Below are positions 23,596-31,081 of a stretch of 54,541 nt of DNA, piece by piece. Source of the stretch: Bifidobacterium sp. (GTDB lineage: Bacteria; Actinomycetota; Actinomycetes; Actinomycetales; Bifidobacteriaceae); assembly GCA_022739095.1 (NCBI GenBank), contig JAIJEI010000002.1, forward strand, positions 1 through 54,541, read 5' to 3'. A model generated the notes under the pieces. The model worked only from the letters and a program-made list of their open reading frames with translations. It was not told where the DNA came from and did no database searches. Position 1 is the stretch's first letter. Every line of letters starts with the position of its first letter. The translations under genes were made by a program, and so were the position numbers.

Positions 23596-23715
23596 GTGGC
23601 AAAACGCAAGCACGGACGCCAGCAATTGGAGCATGAGCGCCAACGCCGTCGCAGGAAGCGTCTGCCGCACCTGCCCGCACATCAGAATCTCAGCACGTCT
23701 ATCAAGGAGCAGTGA
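23596..23715 (+). CDS. 39-residue strongly basic protein
   Basis: GTG start at 23596 with AAGGAGGGG eight bases before. The product MAKRKHGRQQLEHERQRRRR continues KRLPHLPAHQ and has about 13 Arg/Lys; it could bind nucleic acid. No homologue recognised. Confidence 0.6.
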   Translation: MAKRKHGRQQLEHERQRRRRKRLPHLPAHQNLSTSIKEQ

Positions 23716-23724
23716 CCCGATCAG

Positions 23725-25149
23725 TTGGCTATCAGCATCATCGACATCAACGTAAAGAACCTCATCCCGAACCCGAACAATCCCCGCAGGGACGTGGGCG
23801 ATGTCACCGAACTCGCCGACAGCATCAAGGAACAGGGCCTGCAGCAGGCGCTCGTGGTCACACCCGACCACGAGGAGCACGGCGAGCGCCTGTTTCGTGT
23901 GGTGATCGGTCATCGTCGTTTGGCGGCGTGCAAGTTGGCTGGTTTGGAGTCTGTGCCGTGTGTGGTGCGTGAGTTGGATGCGAAGACCGAACGCGAGCTG
24001 ATGCTGGTGGAGAATTGCCAGCGTTCCGATTTGACGCCGTTGGAGGAGGCTGACGGGTATCAGGGTCTGCTTGACCTGGGCGTGAACGTGGGTGAGTTGG
24101 CGTCGAAGACGGGTCGTAGCGAGTCGTTCGTGCGTGGCCGGTTGCGGATCGCTCGGATTCCGGCTGATGTGCGTTCCGGGTCGAAGGCGTTCGCGCAGTT
24201 GTCTCTGGCCCAGTTGGATGAGTTGGCGGAGTTCGAGGAGCATCCCGACATGATGAGGGAGCTGGCTTCGCAGGCCGGGTCGAACAATTGGGCGTGGAAG
24301 GCCAATCAGCTGCGTCAACGGTTGAAGGACGAGGCGTGGCGTGTGGCAGTGCGTGCCGTGTTCCTCGAGCTGCAAGTGCCGGTGGAAGAGCCTGAATCCG
24401 GTTCCGTGTGGTCGATACCGGATGGATGCGGGTTCTGCGATACGTTCCATGGCCGGCCCGAGGATCTGGCCGACTGGTGGAAGCAGTGGCGGGTGAAGCA
24501 TCCGACGGACGGGCCCGTGGTGCGCGTCGCCGACACCACGGTGTATGCGTTCCCTCGCATGAGCGCCGCGCAGATCGCCGAACGCGATGCCAGGGACGCG
24601 GCCCGTGAACGCGAGAACGCCTTGGCCGAGGAACGGTTGGACCGGCGGAAACGCTTCGAGCATGATGCCGCGCAATTGCGTCTCGTCTGGATCAGGGAGC
24701 ACGCCACCCGGTTCAACGGCGGACAACTGCGCAAAGCCAACACCCGTTTGAGCCTGCTCGTCCTGACCGGCACCGACGGCTATTCTGGCCTCATCGCCAG
24801 CCGCAGGTGGGACAACGACGAGAGGGTGCTCGACGCCTACAACGCGCTGACCACCTCGCCGTTGCCGGTCATCGAGGACGGCGACGTGGACCTCTACTGC
24901 GAGCAGAACCTCACGGAACTGCATCGCCGTCAGAACGTGGAGGGGGCCGCGAACCGTGAGCTCCTGCTCATCCTGTGCGCCCAAATGGAAGCCATCATCG
25001 ACCACAGCACGTGGGCAGACAAGGACGACATCACCATCGCCCAGGCCTACTATCGGGCGCTCGAAGACCTCGGATACCCCATCTCAGATGAGGAGACCAA
25101 GGCGCTCGAAGGCGAATATCTGCCCGCCGAGGACGAAGAGGCGGAGTGA
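23725..25149 (+). CDS. ParB/Spo0J-like nuclease-domain protein
   Basis: 474 residues from a TTG at 23725. The ParB domain is clear: LIPNPNNPRRDVGDVTELAD, IKEQGLQQALVV and RVVIGHRRLAACKLAG (the GHRR motif), followed by an HTH region (LASKTGRSESFVRGRL). The C-terminal 250 residues are unassigned. Phage ParB-like proteins act in replication, as methyltransferase partners or nucleases, and not only in partition. No parA is present. Confidence 0.88.
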   Translation: MAISIIDINVKNLIPNPNNPRRDVGDVTELADSIKEQGLQQALVVTPDHEEHGERLFRVVIGHRRLAACKLAGLESVPCVVRELDAKTERELMLVENCQRSDLTPLEEADGYQGLLDLGVNVGELASKTGRSESFVRGRLRIARIPADVRSGSKAFAQLSLAQLDELAEFEEHPDMMRELASQAGSNNWAWKANQLRQRLKDEAWRVAVRAVFLELQVPVEEPESGSVWSIPDGCGFCDTFHGRPEDLADWWKQWRVKHPTDGPVVRVADTTVYAFPRMSAAQIAERDARDAARERENALAEERLDRRKRFEHDAAQLRLVWIREHATRFNGGQLRKANTRLSLLVLTGTDGYSGLIASRRWDNDERVLDAYNALTTSPLPVIEDGDVDLYCEQNLTELHRRQNVEGAANRELLLILCAQMEAIIDHSTWADKDDITIAQAYYRALEDLGYPISDEETKALEGEYLPAEDEEAE

Positions 25150-25175
25150 TTATGACGTGGAATCCCATGCCAAGC

Positions 25176-25205
25176 AAAAGAGCCACGCCTTGCGGCGTGG
25201 CTCTT
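25176..25205 (-). terminator. Terminator of the minus-strand gene at 25224
   Basis: Perfect 12-bp stem AAGAGCCACGCC with a four-base loop, followed on the minus strand by TTTTGCTTGG. It also lies 26 bases after the ParB-like gene and could stop plus-strand transcripts. Confidence 0.75.
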
Positions 25206-25223
25206 GGAAGGGGAAGGCGTTTG

Positions 25224-25442
25224 CTATTCCTCGGATTCGCCCGAACGGGCGGGATTGATGCGTTCGGCGTCGATGTAATCCATGAAGCCCGTGGCCTCTC
25301 CGCTGCGCTCGTCAAGAGGGACGAACTCGTCATCCGCGCGATCTGCGGTAAATTCCACGAAACGACGCAGCTCGCCATAGGTGAGCTGTTCGAAATCAAT
25401 CGAGACGCACATGCTGTACCGGGTTTTTTCCTCGTTGCTCAT
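25224..25442 (-). CDS. Hypothetical small acidic protein, opposite to its neighbours
   Basis: 72 residues (MSNEEKTRYSMCVSIDFEQL), acidic, no known domain. It has its own terminator and is divergent from the replication gene at 25475. An isolated opposite-strand gene inside an early operon (a moron-like layout) suggests lysogenic expression. Confidence 0.72.
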   Translation of the reverse strand: MSNEEKTRYSMCVSIDFEQLTYGELRRFVEFTADRADDEFVPLDERSGEATGFMDYIDAERINPARSGESEE

Positions 25443-25474
25443 GCGTCGATTATCGCACGGTTGGGAGGTGTGTC

Positions 25475-26575
25475 ATGTCGGTGAGTGTCGACAGCACCTT
25501 CGCGTTCGACCCGAACGTGCAGGACAGCGGCATGGCCGCGCGCGGCCTGTACGTGACGATGGTGACGTGGTGCGACCACCAGATGTACACAAGACCCGAT
25601 GAGTTCGACGGCACTTTCGACCTGAAAAGGGTCAAGAACGTGGGCGGAACGTTGCGTCTCGTGCGCGAACTCGTGGCAAACGGGCTCTTCGAAGAAGTGT
25701 CCGAGGGCGTATACACGGTCGTGACCCGTCGCGGATTGGCCGTGTTCGGAAGCTTCAAGAACCAGAAAAAGCCATTGACCCCGGAGGAAGCGGCCGAACT
25801 TCACAACAAGAAAGTCAACGCCGGACATGCGGGAGGAAAAGCATCAGGCCTTGCAAGACAAGCGAAAGCCGAAGCAAAGGCGAAGCAGAACGCTTCCGAT
25901 GAAACGAAGCAGACTGCTTCAACCAACGTGAAGCAGAACGAAGCAGACGCGAAGCAGACTGCTTCAACCAACGTGAAGCAGAACGAAGCAGACGCGAAGC
26001 AGACTGCTTCAACATCAGGGAAGCAAAACGCAAGCACTACCATACCTAACCAAACCATACCTATTTCCTCCCCTAACCCCTCCGCGCCGAAAACCGAAGC
26101 AGAACCGAACCGGGTGCCCCTGGCCCAGCTCGAAGACCGGATGCTCGCCGACCCGTTCACCACGGCGTGGAACGCCTACCCAAGCCACACCGGCAGCCGC
26201 AAGGAAGCCGAAACCGCGTTCCACGCCGCCACCCAAGGCCTGGACGGCCTGCCGCCATGCCAGCCCAAAGACCTCATCGGCGCCGTCATCAGCTACGCCA
26301 AAACCGTGGACCAACCCCGATACGCGCCCAAAATGAGCCGATGGCTACGCAACGGCCAATACGTCGACCACCTGCGCAGCAAACCCAACCGCACCGAATG
26401 GGGCGGCATCACCCGCCAATGGCTCCAACAGCACGCCATCAGCCTCGTGCCGGCAGGGGCATGGACGGACAGCGTCGAACAGACGTTCTGGGCCCACGTC
26501 AAAACCGGCGAGGACCCGGAGACCGTCGCCCGACGGCTCGTAAACGAAATCAACGAAAGAAGCCAAGCATCATGA
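25475..26575 (+). CDS. Replication initiator/replisome organiser-like protein
   Basis: 366 residues. An N-terminal winged-helix domain (about 1-90: GMAARGLYVTMVTWCDHQMY, LRLVRELVANGLFEEV), a repetitive low-complexity linker (about 130-190, 15-residue repeats KQTASTNVKQNEADA) and a C-terminal domain (DPFTTAWNAYPSHTGSRKEA to MSRWLRNGQYVD) resembling the primosomal-type ends of phage replication proteins. The linker DNA is an iteron-like array, as in lambda O. Confidence 0.8.
   Translation: MSVSVDSTFAFDPNVQDSGMAARGLYVTMVTWCDHQMYTRPDEFDGTFDLKRVKNVGGTLRLVRELVANGLFEEVSEGVYTVVTRRGLAVFGSFKNQKKPLTPEEAAELHNKKVNAGHAGGKASGLARQAKAEAKAKQNASDETKQTASTNVKQNEADAKQTASTNVKQNEADAKQTASTSGKQNASTTIPNQTIPISSPNPSAPKTEAEPNRVPLAQLEDRMLADPFTTAWNAYPSHTGSRKEAETAFHAATQGLDGLPPCQPKDLIGAVISYAKTVDQPRYAPKMSRWLRNGQYVDHLRSKPNRTEWGGITRQWLQQHAISLVPAGAWTDSVEQTFWAHVKTGEDPETVARRLVNEINERSQAS
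25871..26029. repeat. Iteron-like array, candidate phage replication origin
   Basis: Two exact 45-bp direct repeats (25906-25950 and 25951-25995) and the start of a third (25996-26010). Each begins with the 15-bp palindrome GAAGCAGACTGCTTC and holds two more GAAGCAGA half-sites. Flanking copies are at 25871, 25882 and 26020. The next 40 bases are relatively AT-rich with repeated ACCATACCT. Confidence 0.75.
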
Positions 26576-26988
26576 GCGACAAGCCCAGCAGCCAGACCCT
26601 CAGGCTCGTGGAAGGCCGCGAGCGCCATCGGTGCATTGTGTGCGACCGGTACCTGCGTGCGGGCGAATGGCCCGGCATGAGCCATCACCACAGGAAACGC
26701 CGCAGCCAGACGTACGGAGACCCCGAACGACACGCGGCGTCGAACATCGTCACCGTGTGCGGCATGGACAACTCGACCGGATGCCATGGGTGGATTCACC
26801 GGCATCCCATCGAGGCCAGGGCGTTGGGCTACCTGCTCAAAAGCTACGACCCCGAGCCAAGCACAGTGCCCGTGTACAGCGTCCGGCGCGGCTGGATACT
26901 GCTCGACGCCGACGGCCAATGGACGCACTGCCCGCCACCCAAGGGAATGCCCCAACATCCCACCATCAACCGAAAGGAACAACCATGA
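26572..26988 (+). CDS. HNH-like zinc-binding endonuclease
   Basis: 138 residues, ATGA overlap with the initiator. CIVCDRYLRAGEW, the basic GMSHHHRKRRSQ and NIVTVCGMDNSTGCHGWIHR give the Cys/His layout of an HNH nuclease. Common in actinophage early regions; the substrate is unknown. Confidence 0.78.
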   Translation: MSDKPSSQTLRLVEGRERHRCIVCDRYLRAGEWPGMSHHHRKRRSQTYGDPERHAASNIVTVCGMDNSTGCHGWIHRHPIEARALGYLLKSYDPEPSTVPVYSVRRGWILLDADGQWTHCPPPKGMPQHPTINRKEQP

Positions 26989-27194
26989 CCAGCAACACGG
27001 TCTGCGTGACCGGCGAAATCGACAACGTGGACTTCACCCGCGAGGACGGCACCAGCGTGACCATGCTCATCCCGCCCGACACACCCGTAGGCACCAGAAC
27101 CATCATCATCCCGCAGGGCTACACGCTTGCCGAACACCGAATCATCCGCCAGGCCATACAGGATGCGCTCGCCGACCACGGGGAGGAACTATGA
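26985..27194 (+). CDS. Hypothetical early protein
   Basis: 69 residues (MTSNTVCVTGEIDNVDFTRE), overlapping both neighbours by ATGA. GAAAGGAAC upstream. Predicted beta sheet then helix; no known domain. Confidence 0.7.
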   Translation: MTSNTVCVTGEIDNVDFTREDGTSVTMLIPPDTPVGTRTIIIPQGYTLAEHRIIRQAIQDALADHGEEL

Positions 27195-27766
27195 GCCCCG
27201 AGAAGCCAGACGCTTTGCTGTGGATGGACGTGGAGACCACCGGCCTCGACACGAACAGATGTTCGATACTGGAGATCGGCCTGCGCTGCACCACATTGGA
27301 CGCGATGCGAGAGCACGCACGCCTCGAAGCGGTCGTCCACATCAGCCGGGAGACCATGCTCTCCGCGCAACTGCCCGCCCTCGACCTGCATCTGAACAAC
27401 GGGCTGCTCGCCCAATGCGAGACCAGCGACCCCGCCCACTGCTCGCCAGAGGCAATCGCACTGGAAACCGTGAGATTCATCAAGGACATGAGCGGCATGT
27501 ACACGCTGCACCCCGCAGGCACGAACATCCAACGCTTCGACCTGCCCATGATCCTCAGATTCTGCGAACCCGTGGAACGCGTCAACGACCTGCTCTCCTA
27601 CCGGGCCTTGGACGTGACCACGCTGAGGCTCGCGGCCAAGGTGCTTGGCCGAGACCCCTACACGCACAGGGCCAAGCCCACGCACCGGGTCCACGACTGC
27701 CTGGACAGGGACATCGCGGAATACCGGCACTACCTCACCCTCATGAACCCCAAGGAGACCGTATGA
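27191..27766 (+). CDS. DEDDh 3'-5' exonuclease, oligoribonuclease-like
   Basis: 191 residues. Exo I motif WMDVETTGLD, Exo II region HPAGTNIQRFDLPMI and Exo III HRVHDCLDRDI give the DEDDh set. The order and length resemble bacterial oligoribonuclease. It may degrade short RNA or proofread during phage replication; the substrate cannot be decided from sequence. Confidence 0.88.
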   Translation: MSPEKPDALLWMDVETTGLDTNRCSILEIGLRCTTLDAMREHARLEAVVHISRETMLSAQLPALDLHLNNGLLAQCETSDPAHCSPEAIALETVRFIKDMSGMYTLHPAGTNIQRFDLPMILRFCEPVERVNDLLSYRALDVTTLRLAAKVLGRDPYTHRAKPTHRVHDCLDRDIAEYRHYLTLMNPKETV

Positions 27767-27954
27767 GCCAGAGATGTACTCCACGCGGGCCCGGCTGCTA
27801 CTACCGTTGCCCGATTTGCGGTCAATGGTGGCGGTACGACCCGCTAACCGAATTCTGGGATCCGATAAACACGCTCGGAATGTTCTTCTCGCACCACTCA
27901 GTGTGGAGGCAGGAACGCCAACACAGAAAGGCAAATCATGGCCGAACCGATTGA
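27763..27954 (+). CDS. Hypothetical small protein with a CPIC knuckle
   Basis: 63 residues. YYRCPICGQWWRYDPLTEFW has one CxxC pair and several aromatic residues; a partial zinc ribbon is possible. Coupled to the exonuclease (ATGA) and overlapping the next gene by 17 bases. Confidence 0.65.
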   Translation: MSQRCTPRGPGCYYRCPICGQWWRYDPLTEFWDPINTLGMFFSHHSVWRQERQHRKANHGRTD

Positions 27955-28267
27955 CCTCACCCAACAGGCATTGACGGCGCTCGCCGACGCGGGACTGGGC
28001 AACGAGTCGGCGGCCGAATCGTTCGTCATCGGATATCAGGCGGGCTATGACGCAGCGCTCACTCTGGCCATCAGCATAGAAACCCATCTCAACTCGAATG
28101 AGCCGACAGACGAAGAAATCGAGACCTGCGCCCGAGGATTCTTCGAGGGAACACCCGGCATCACCAACTGGGACGCAGTCAGCGAGCACTCAAAACAAGC
28201 ATGGCTGCACGCGGCCAAGAAAGCGCTCGCCGCCGTCAACACGATGAAAACCGAGGAGGAATCATGA
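27938..28267 (+). CDS. Hypothetical early protein
   Basis: 109 residues with AGAAAGG upstream. MAEPIDLTQQALTALADAGL, then a mostly helical fold. No known domain. Overlaps the next ORF (ATGA). Confidence 0.7.
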   Translation: MAEPIDLTQQALTALADAGLGNESAAESFVIGYQAGYDAALTLAISIETHLNSNEPTDEEIETCARGFFEGTPGITNWDAVSEHSKQAWLHAAKKALAAVNTMKTEEES

Positions 28268-28572
28268 GCATCATCAGCAAGGAAGCGTGCTTCCGCTACC
28301 CCAACTGCACGGTGGACGACGTGCACGACACGTTGGCCCAGGTCTACACCAGTGACGACTTGCAGGAGGCGTACATGACCGGTGCGGAACGGGAGCCCAC
28401 CGGCTTGGAGGTGGAAGCCGCCGCCGAACAGCTCTACTACTCGGACTGCAACAGTTCCGGCCTGCTCCTCGACTCAGACTGGAACAGACTACCGGACGGC
28501 AACAAAGCCATCTACCGCAACCGGGTGCGCACAATCATCACAACAATCCAGAAAAAAGGAACAGCAGAATGA
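28264..28572 (+). CDS. Hypothetical early protein
   Basis: 102 residues with GAGGAATC upstream (MSIISKEACFRYPNCTVDDV). Helical, acidic middle. No known domain. Coupled to both neighbours by ATGA overlaps. Confidence 0.7.
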   Translation: MSIISKEACFRYPNCTVDDVHDTLAQVYTSDDLQEAYMTGAEREPTGLEVEAAAEQLYYSDCNSSGLLLDSDWNRLPDGNKAIYRNRVRTIITTIQKKGTAE

Positions 28573-28688
28573 ACGAGAACACGAACCTCACCGACATCAT
28601 CAGCGCGGCGCTCGCCGCCGGATGCCAGATCAGCGTGACCATCACTCCCAAAGACTTCTACAACGAATCACAGGAGCCGGAGGAATGA
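28569..28688 (+). CDS. 39-residue hypothetical protein
   Basis: MNENTNLTDIISAALAAGCQ, ending in QEPEE. AAAAGGAAC upstream, ATGA overlaps at both ends. Its layout supports translation though no domain is known. Confidence 0.6.
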   Translation: MNENTNLTDIISAALAAGCQISVTITPKDFYNESQEPEE

Positions 28689-28951
28689 ACGTGAGCGAAA
28701 GCATCGACTGGCGGCATTCCACGCCGGGAGAGCTTGACCTGCACCGGTTCATCGGACTCACGAGGGGAGGCCAAACACTGGACGGCTATCTCTCCTGCTT
28801 CACACAGAACGGCCGGTGGACACTCACCGACGCCGACAATCTCGCCACCGTCATCAAACCGGACGCCAACGGAAACCCAACACTCAACACCGAACTCTTC
28901 CGCTCCATCAACGTACTCAAGGAAATAAGACCATGCAAAAAACTACATTAG
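28685..28951 (+). CDS. Hypothetical early protein
   Basis: 88 residues with GGAGCCGGAGG upstream (MNVSESIDWRHSTPGELDLH). No known domain. It ends the chain of overlapping genes; its stop codon lies in the first of three ACATTA repeats. Confidence 0.68.
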   Translation: MNVSESIDWRHSTPGELDLHRFIGLTRGGQTLDGYLSCFTQNGRWTLTDADNLATVIKPDANGNPTLNTELFRSINVLKEIRPCKKLH

Positions 28952-28993
28952 TCCACCACAGAACTACATTAACCACCACCGGTTTTTACATTA
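28944..28993. repeat. Three phased TACATTA repeats
   Basis: TACATTA at 28944, 28965 and 28987, spaced 21-22 bp (two helical turns). The first two are part of longer AACTACATTA-NNCCACCAC direct repeats. They fill the 67-base gap before the small membrane protein. Confidence 0.55.
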
Positions 28994-29018
28994 GCGCGCT
29001 CGCCGGAGGCACCCGAGG

Positions 29019-29279
29019 ATGCGCGGAAACTGGTCGGTGGAATCCACCATCGGACTCCTGTTCACCATCATCATCGCGATACTGGCGCTCGCCATCGTAT
29101 CCGCCATCGGCCTGGCCGCGTACGCCGCGATGGACACCGGTCCCAGCCAGCGTATCGTGCAGCAGGTGGAGACCACGGGCGATGTTCGCCGCCTGTGCAT
29201 CGAGGCTCGAACCGGCGAGCGCGTCGATGCCATGTCATGCGATTTGATTGATCCGCATGCGGGAGGTGTTGCGAAGTGA
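29019..29279 (+). CDS. Small membrane protein
   Basis: 86 residues. One long hydrophobic helix (TIGLLFTIIIAILALAIVSA, residues 9-28) continuing into IGLAAYAAM, then a soluble tail with two cysteines. GGAGG upstream with a second CCGAGG adjacent to the start. Function unknown. Confidence 0.72.
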   Translation: MRGNWSVESTIGLLFTIIIAILALAIVSAIGLAAYAAMDTGPSQRIVQQVETTGDVRRLCIEARTGERVDAMSCDLIDPHAGGVAK

Positions 29280-29461
29280 CGAGTTAGGCGATACGCGACA
29301 AGGTGCTCGCATGGCATGGGCGCGGCTACGGCGCGACGGATACGGCCCGTCAATTGGGCCTGCCGTTGGAGGAGGTGCGCGCGATCATCCGCGAGGGTGA
29401 CGGTCGGCCGAAACCGCCATGCAAGGTCGAGTTCATTGAACCGCCGCTGTTCGAGGAATGA
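29276..29461 (+). pseudogene. Small HTH protein with an early amber codon
   Basis: From a GTG at 29276 (GTGA overlap with the previous stop, GGGAGG upstream) the frame reads MTS, then TAG at 29285-29287, then AIRDKVLAWHGRGYGATDTA and a probable HTH to 29461. The remaining frame could restart at GTG 29303 (52 residues). The TAG could be CAG or TGG mutated by one base. Its location suggests a small regulator. Confidence 0.55.
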
Positions 29462-29476
29462 ACTGAAATACCAGAT

Positions 29477-29510
29477 AAAAAAAACGAAACCCTCCACACG
29501 AGGCGGAGGG
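29477..29510 (-). terminator. Hairpin with A-tract; terminator on the minus strand
   Basis: CCCTCC/GGAGGG stem preceded on the plus strand by eight A residues. As a minus-strand terminator it would protect the early genes from opposing transcripts. No minus-strand gene nearby explains it. Confidence 0.5.
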
Positions 29511-29552
29511 CATGTCAGCAAGCAACCAGTTTAGCCGATGTGGAGGGATTTC

Positions 29553-30320
29553 GTGAACTGCCAGAACTGCAACACCATAATCGAAAACGGGTACGCGCTG
29601 TGCACGGCGTGCGAGCTGCGCTTCGCCGGCACGCTCCTGCGACTGGCGCGCGACGTCACGCCGTTGCACGACTCGTTGGACGCGACCCTGCATCCGGGCG
29701 GGCATTCGCCCGTGCGAATCCAGACGGCCACTCCCCCGACTCCTATCAGGCTTGACGTGCTCGACCTGCTGGACATGCTCGATGCGACGGCGCGCGAACT
29801 GTGGCGTTGTTTGGATGTCATCGATGCCTTGGACTGGCACAGGGATCCACGCATGGAGGACCTCGAGGCCACGCTCATCGCATGCGCAGCCCATGCACGC
29901 CTTGCCACGTTCGCGGACGCAGGATTCTACATGGCGACCATCAACGGCATCGCCCGGAAAATCGACCTTGTTCTGGACCCGCCCGAACAACGCCGCGAAA
30001 TCGGCACCTGCGAACTATGCGAGACCATGCTCACCGCAGGAGCCAACGACCAGTGGGTCACATGCCCCGTATGCGGGCGCGAACAGCGAGCGCAGACCGT
30101 GAAACTGCGCAGGCTCAAGACATTGTGCTGGGATGACTCCAAGCGAGGTTCCGCCGCCGACATCGCCAAGGCTTTCGCCGAGGCTGGCATCAAGGTCAGT
30201 CGCAAGACCATCACCATGTGGGGGCAACGCGACAAGCTCTTCCGTCACGCGGACGGATACGCCTACTGCGACGTGTACCGGCTGCTCATCGGACCCGCTG
30301 ATTTGACAGTTATGGCTTAG
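29553..30320 (+). CDS. Zinc-ribbon/HTH protein at the late-regulator position
   Basis: 255 residues from a GTG at 29553, chosen because GGAGGG lies six bases upstream; a frame-matched ATG at 29538 has none. The N-terminus NCQNCNTIIE...ALCTACELRF is a CxxC-CxxC knuckle. A second (GTCELCETML...WVTCPVCGRE, about residues 155-185) precedes an HTH-like end (SAADIAKAFAEAGIKVSRKT). The last codons overlap the late promoter. It could be the activator or antiterminator for late genes; this is inference. Confidence 0.72.
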   Translation: MNCQNCNTIIENGYALCTACELRFAGTLLRLARDVTPLHDSLDATLHPGGHSPVRIQTATPPTPIRLDVLDLLDMLDATARELWRCLDVIDALDWHRDPRMEDLEATLIACAAHARLATFADAGFYMATINGIARKIDLVLDPPEQRREIGTCELCETMLTAGANDQWVTCPVCGREQRAQTVKLRRLKTLCWDDSKRGSAADIAKAFAEAGIKVSRKTITMWGQRDKLFRHADGYAYCDVYRLLIGPADLTVMA

Positions 30321-30332
30321 TGTTGCCATAAT
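30303..30332 (+). promoter_or_regulatory. Candidate late promoter
   Basis: TTGACA (30303-30308), 18-base spacer, CATAAT (30327-30332). One of the closest matches to consensus in the window. Transcription would begin near 30339, about 12 bases before a strong terminator. Confidence 0.78.
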
Positions 30333-30350
30333 ATGCAGTGGCAGAAGTGT

Positions 30351-30382
30351 CGAAAAACCCAGCTCAAGTGGCTGGGTTTTCG
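30351..30382 (+). terminator. Strong terminator immediately after the late promoter
   Basis: AAAACCCAGC/GCTGGGTTTT with a seven-base loop, flanked by CG on both sides; the A and T runs make it functional on both strands. It lies before all late genes. Confidence 0.85.
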
Positions 30383-30488
30383 CGTATCTATGCTTTGTTC
30401 TTGCGCGGCCTTCCCCGCCGACACCACGTCCCGGACGTTGAGCGTTCCACTCATCGATGGTCTCGGGCACAATGACTGCGAGGCGTAC

Positions 30489-30887
30489 ATGAGCTGGCGA
30501 GTCTGCTCGACCCCCGGATGCCCGAACCTCATCGAGACGCCGGCCCGCAAATGCGACGCCTGCGCTCGGGCCCAGCGGGACCGCGCCCGTACCCGAGGCC
30601 ATAACCCCTACGGCACCAAGGGGCACCAATCATTCCGCAGGCAAGTGCTCGCACGAGACCCATACTGCACATGCCCCGGCGACTCCGGACGCGGAGGCTG
30701 CGGCAAACACCACGGACTCTGCGGCAATCCAAGCACAATCGCAGACCATTACCCATACGAAAGAACCGAACTCATCGACATGCGACTCAACCCCAACGAC
30801 CCGAAGTTCGGACGAGGCCTATGCAAACAATGCCACGATGTAAAAACCGGCAAAACAAGACCAGCAGGCTTCAACACCAGACAATAA
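30489..30887 (+). CDS. HNH endonuclease beside the terminase
   Basis: 132 residues from the ATG at 30489 (GAGG upstream). Zinc cysteines CSTPGCPNLI and CDACARAQRD, then the HNH core HQSFRRQVLARDPYC, IADHYPYERTEL and FGRGLCKQCHDVKTG. HNH proteins encoded next to the terminases of cos phages are needed for efficient genome cleavage and packaging in HK97-type phages. Confidence 0.92.
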   Translation: MSWRVCSTPGCPNLIETPARKCDACARAQRDRARTRGHNPYGTKGHQSFRRQVLARDPYCTCPGDSGRGGCGKHHGLCGNPSTIADHYPYERTELIDMRLNPNDPKFGRGLCKQCHDVKTGKTRPAGFNTRQ

Positions 30888-30925
30888 ACAGGAACACTGT
30901 GCATCACGACAAAAACAGCCGGCAA

Positions 30926-30958
30926 CACCCCCAGGGGGGGTGGGGTGACGACCACCCC
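30926..30958. other. GC-rich dyad, candidate cos region
   Basis: CACCCCCAGGGGGGGTGGGG followed by GGGGTG-N5-CACCCC: two overlapping inverted repeats with a C5/G7 run. They occupy the only sizeable non-coding gap (30888-31081) between the HNH gene and the small terminase, where cos sites of related phages lie. The nick positions cannot be read. Confidence 0.45.
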
Positions 30959-31081
30959 GCTTGGACCGCCGGTGAGCTGTCTGCCGGGTGCGCAGGGTTC
31001 AAACATCGCTGGCGGGCCGCCGCGAGGGCGGTCCCGTCGATCTGTCGCTAGGGCGCAAGGCCGTGACGAGAGGTGAACATC

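Noticed and set aside
23725..25149. Plasmid-like partition system
   Set aside because: A ParB-like protein is present but no parA or clear parS; phage ParB-domain proteins often have other roles, and the element is integrated.
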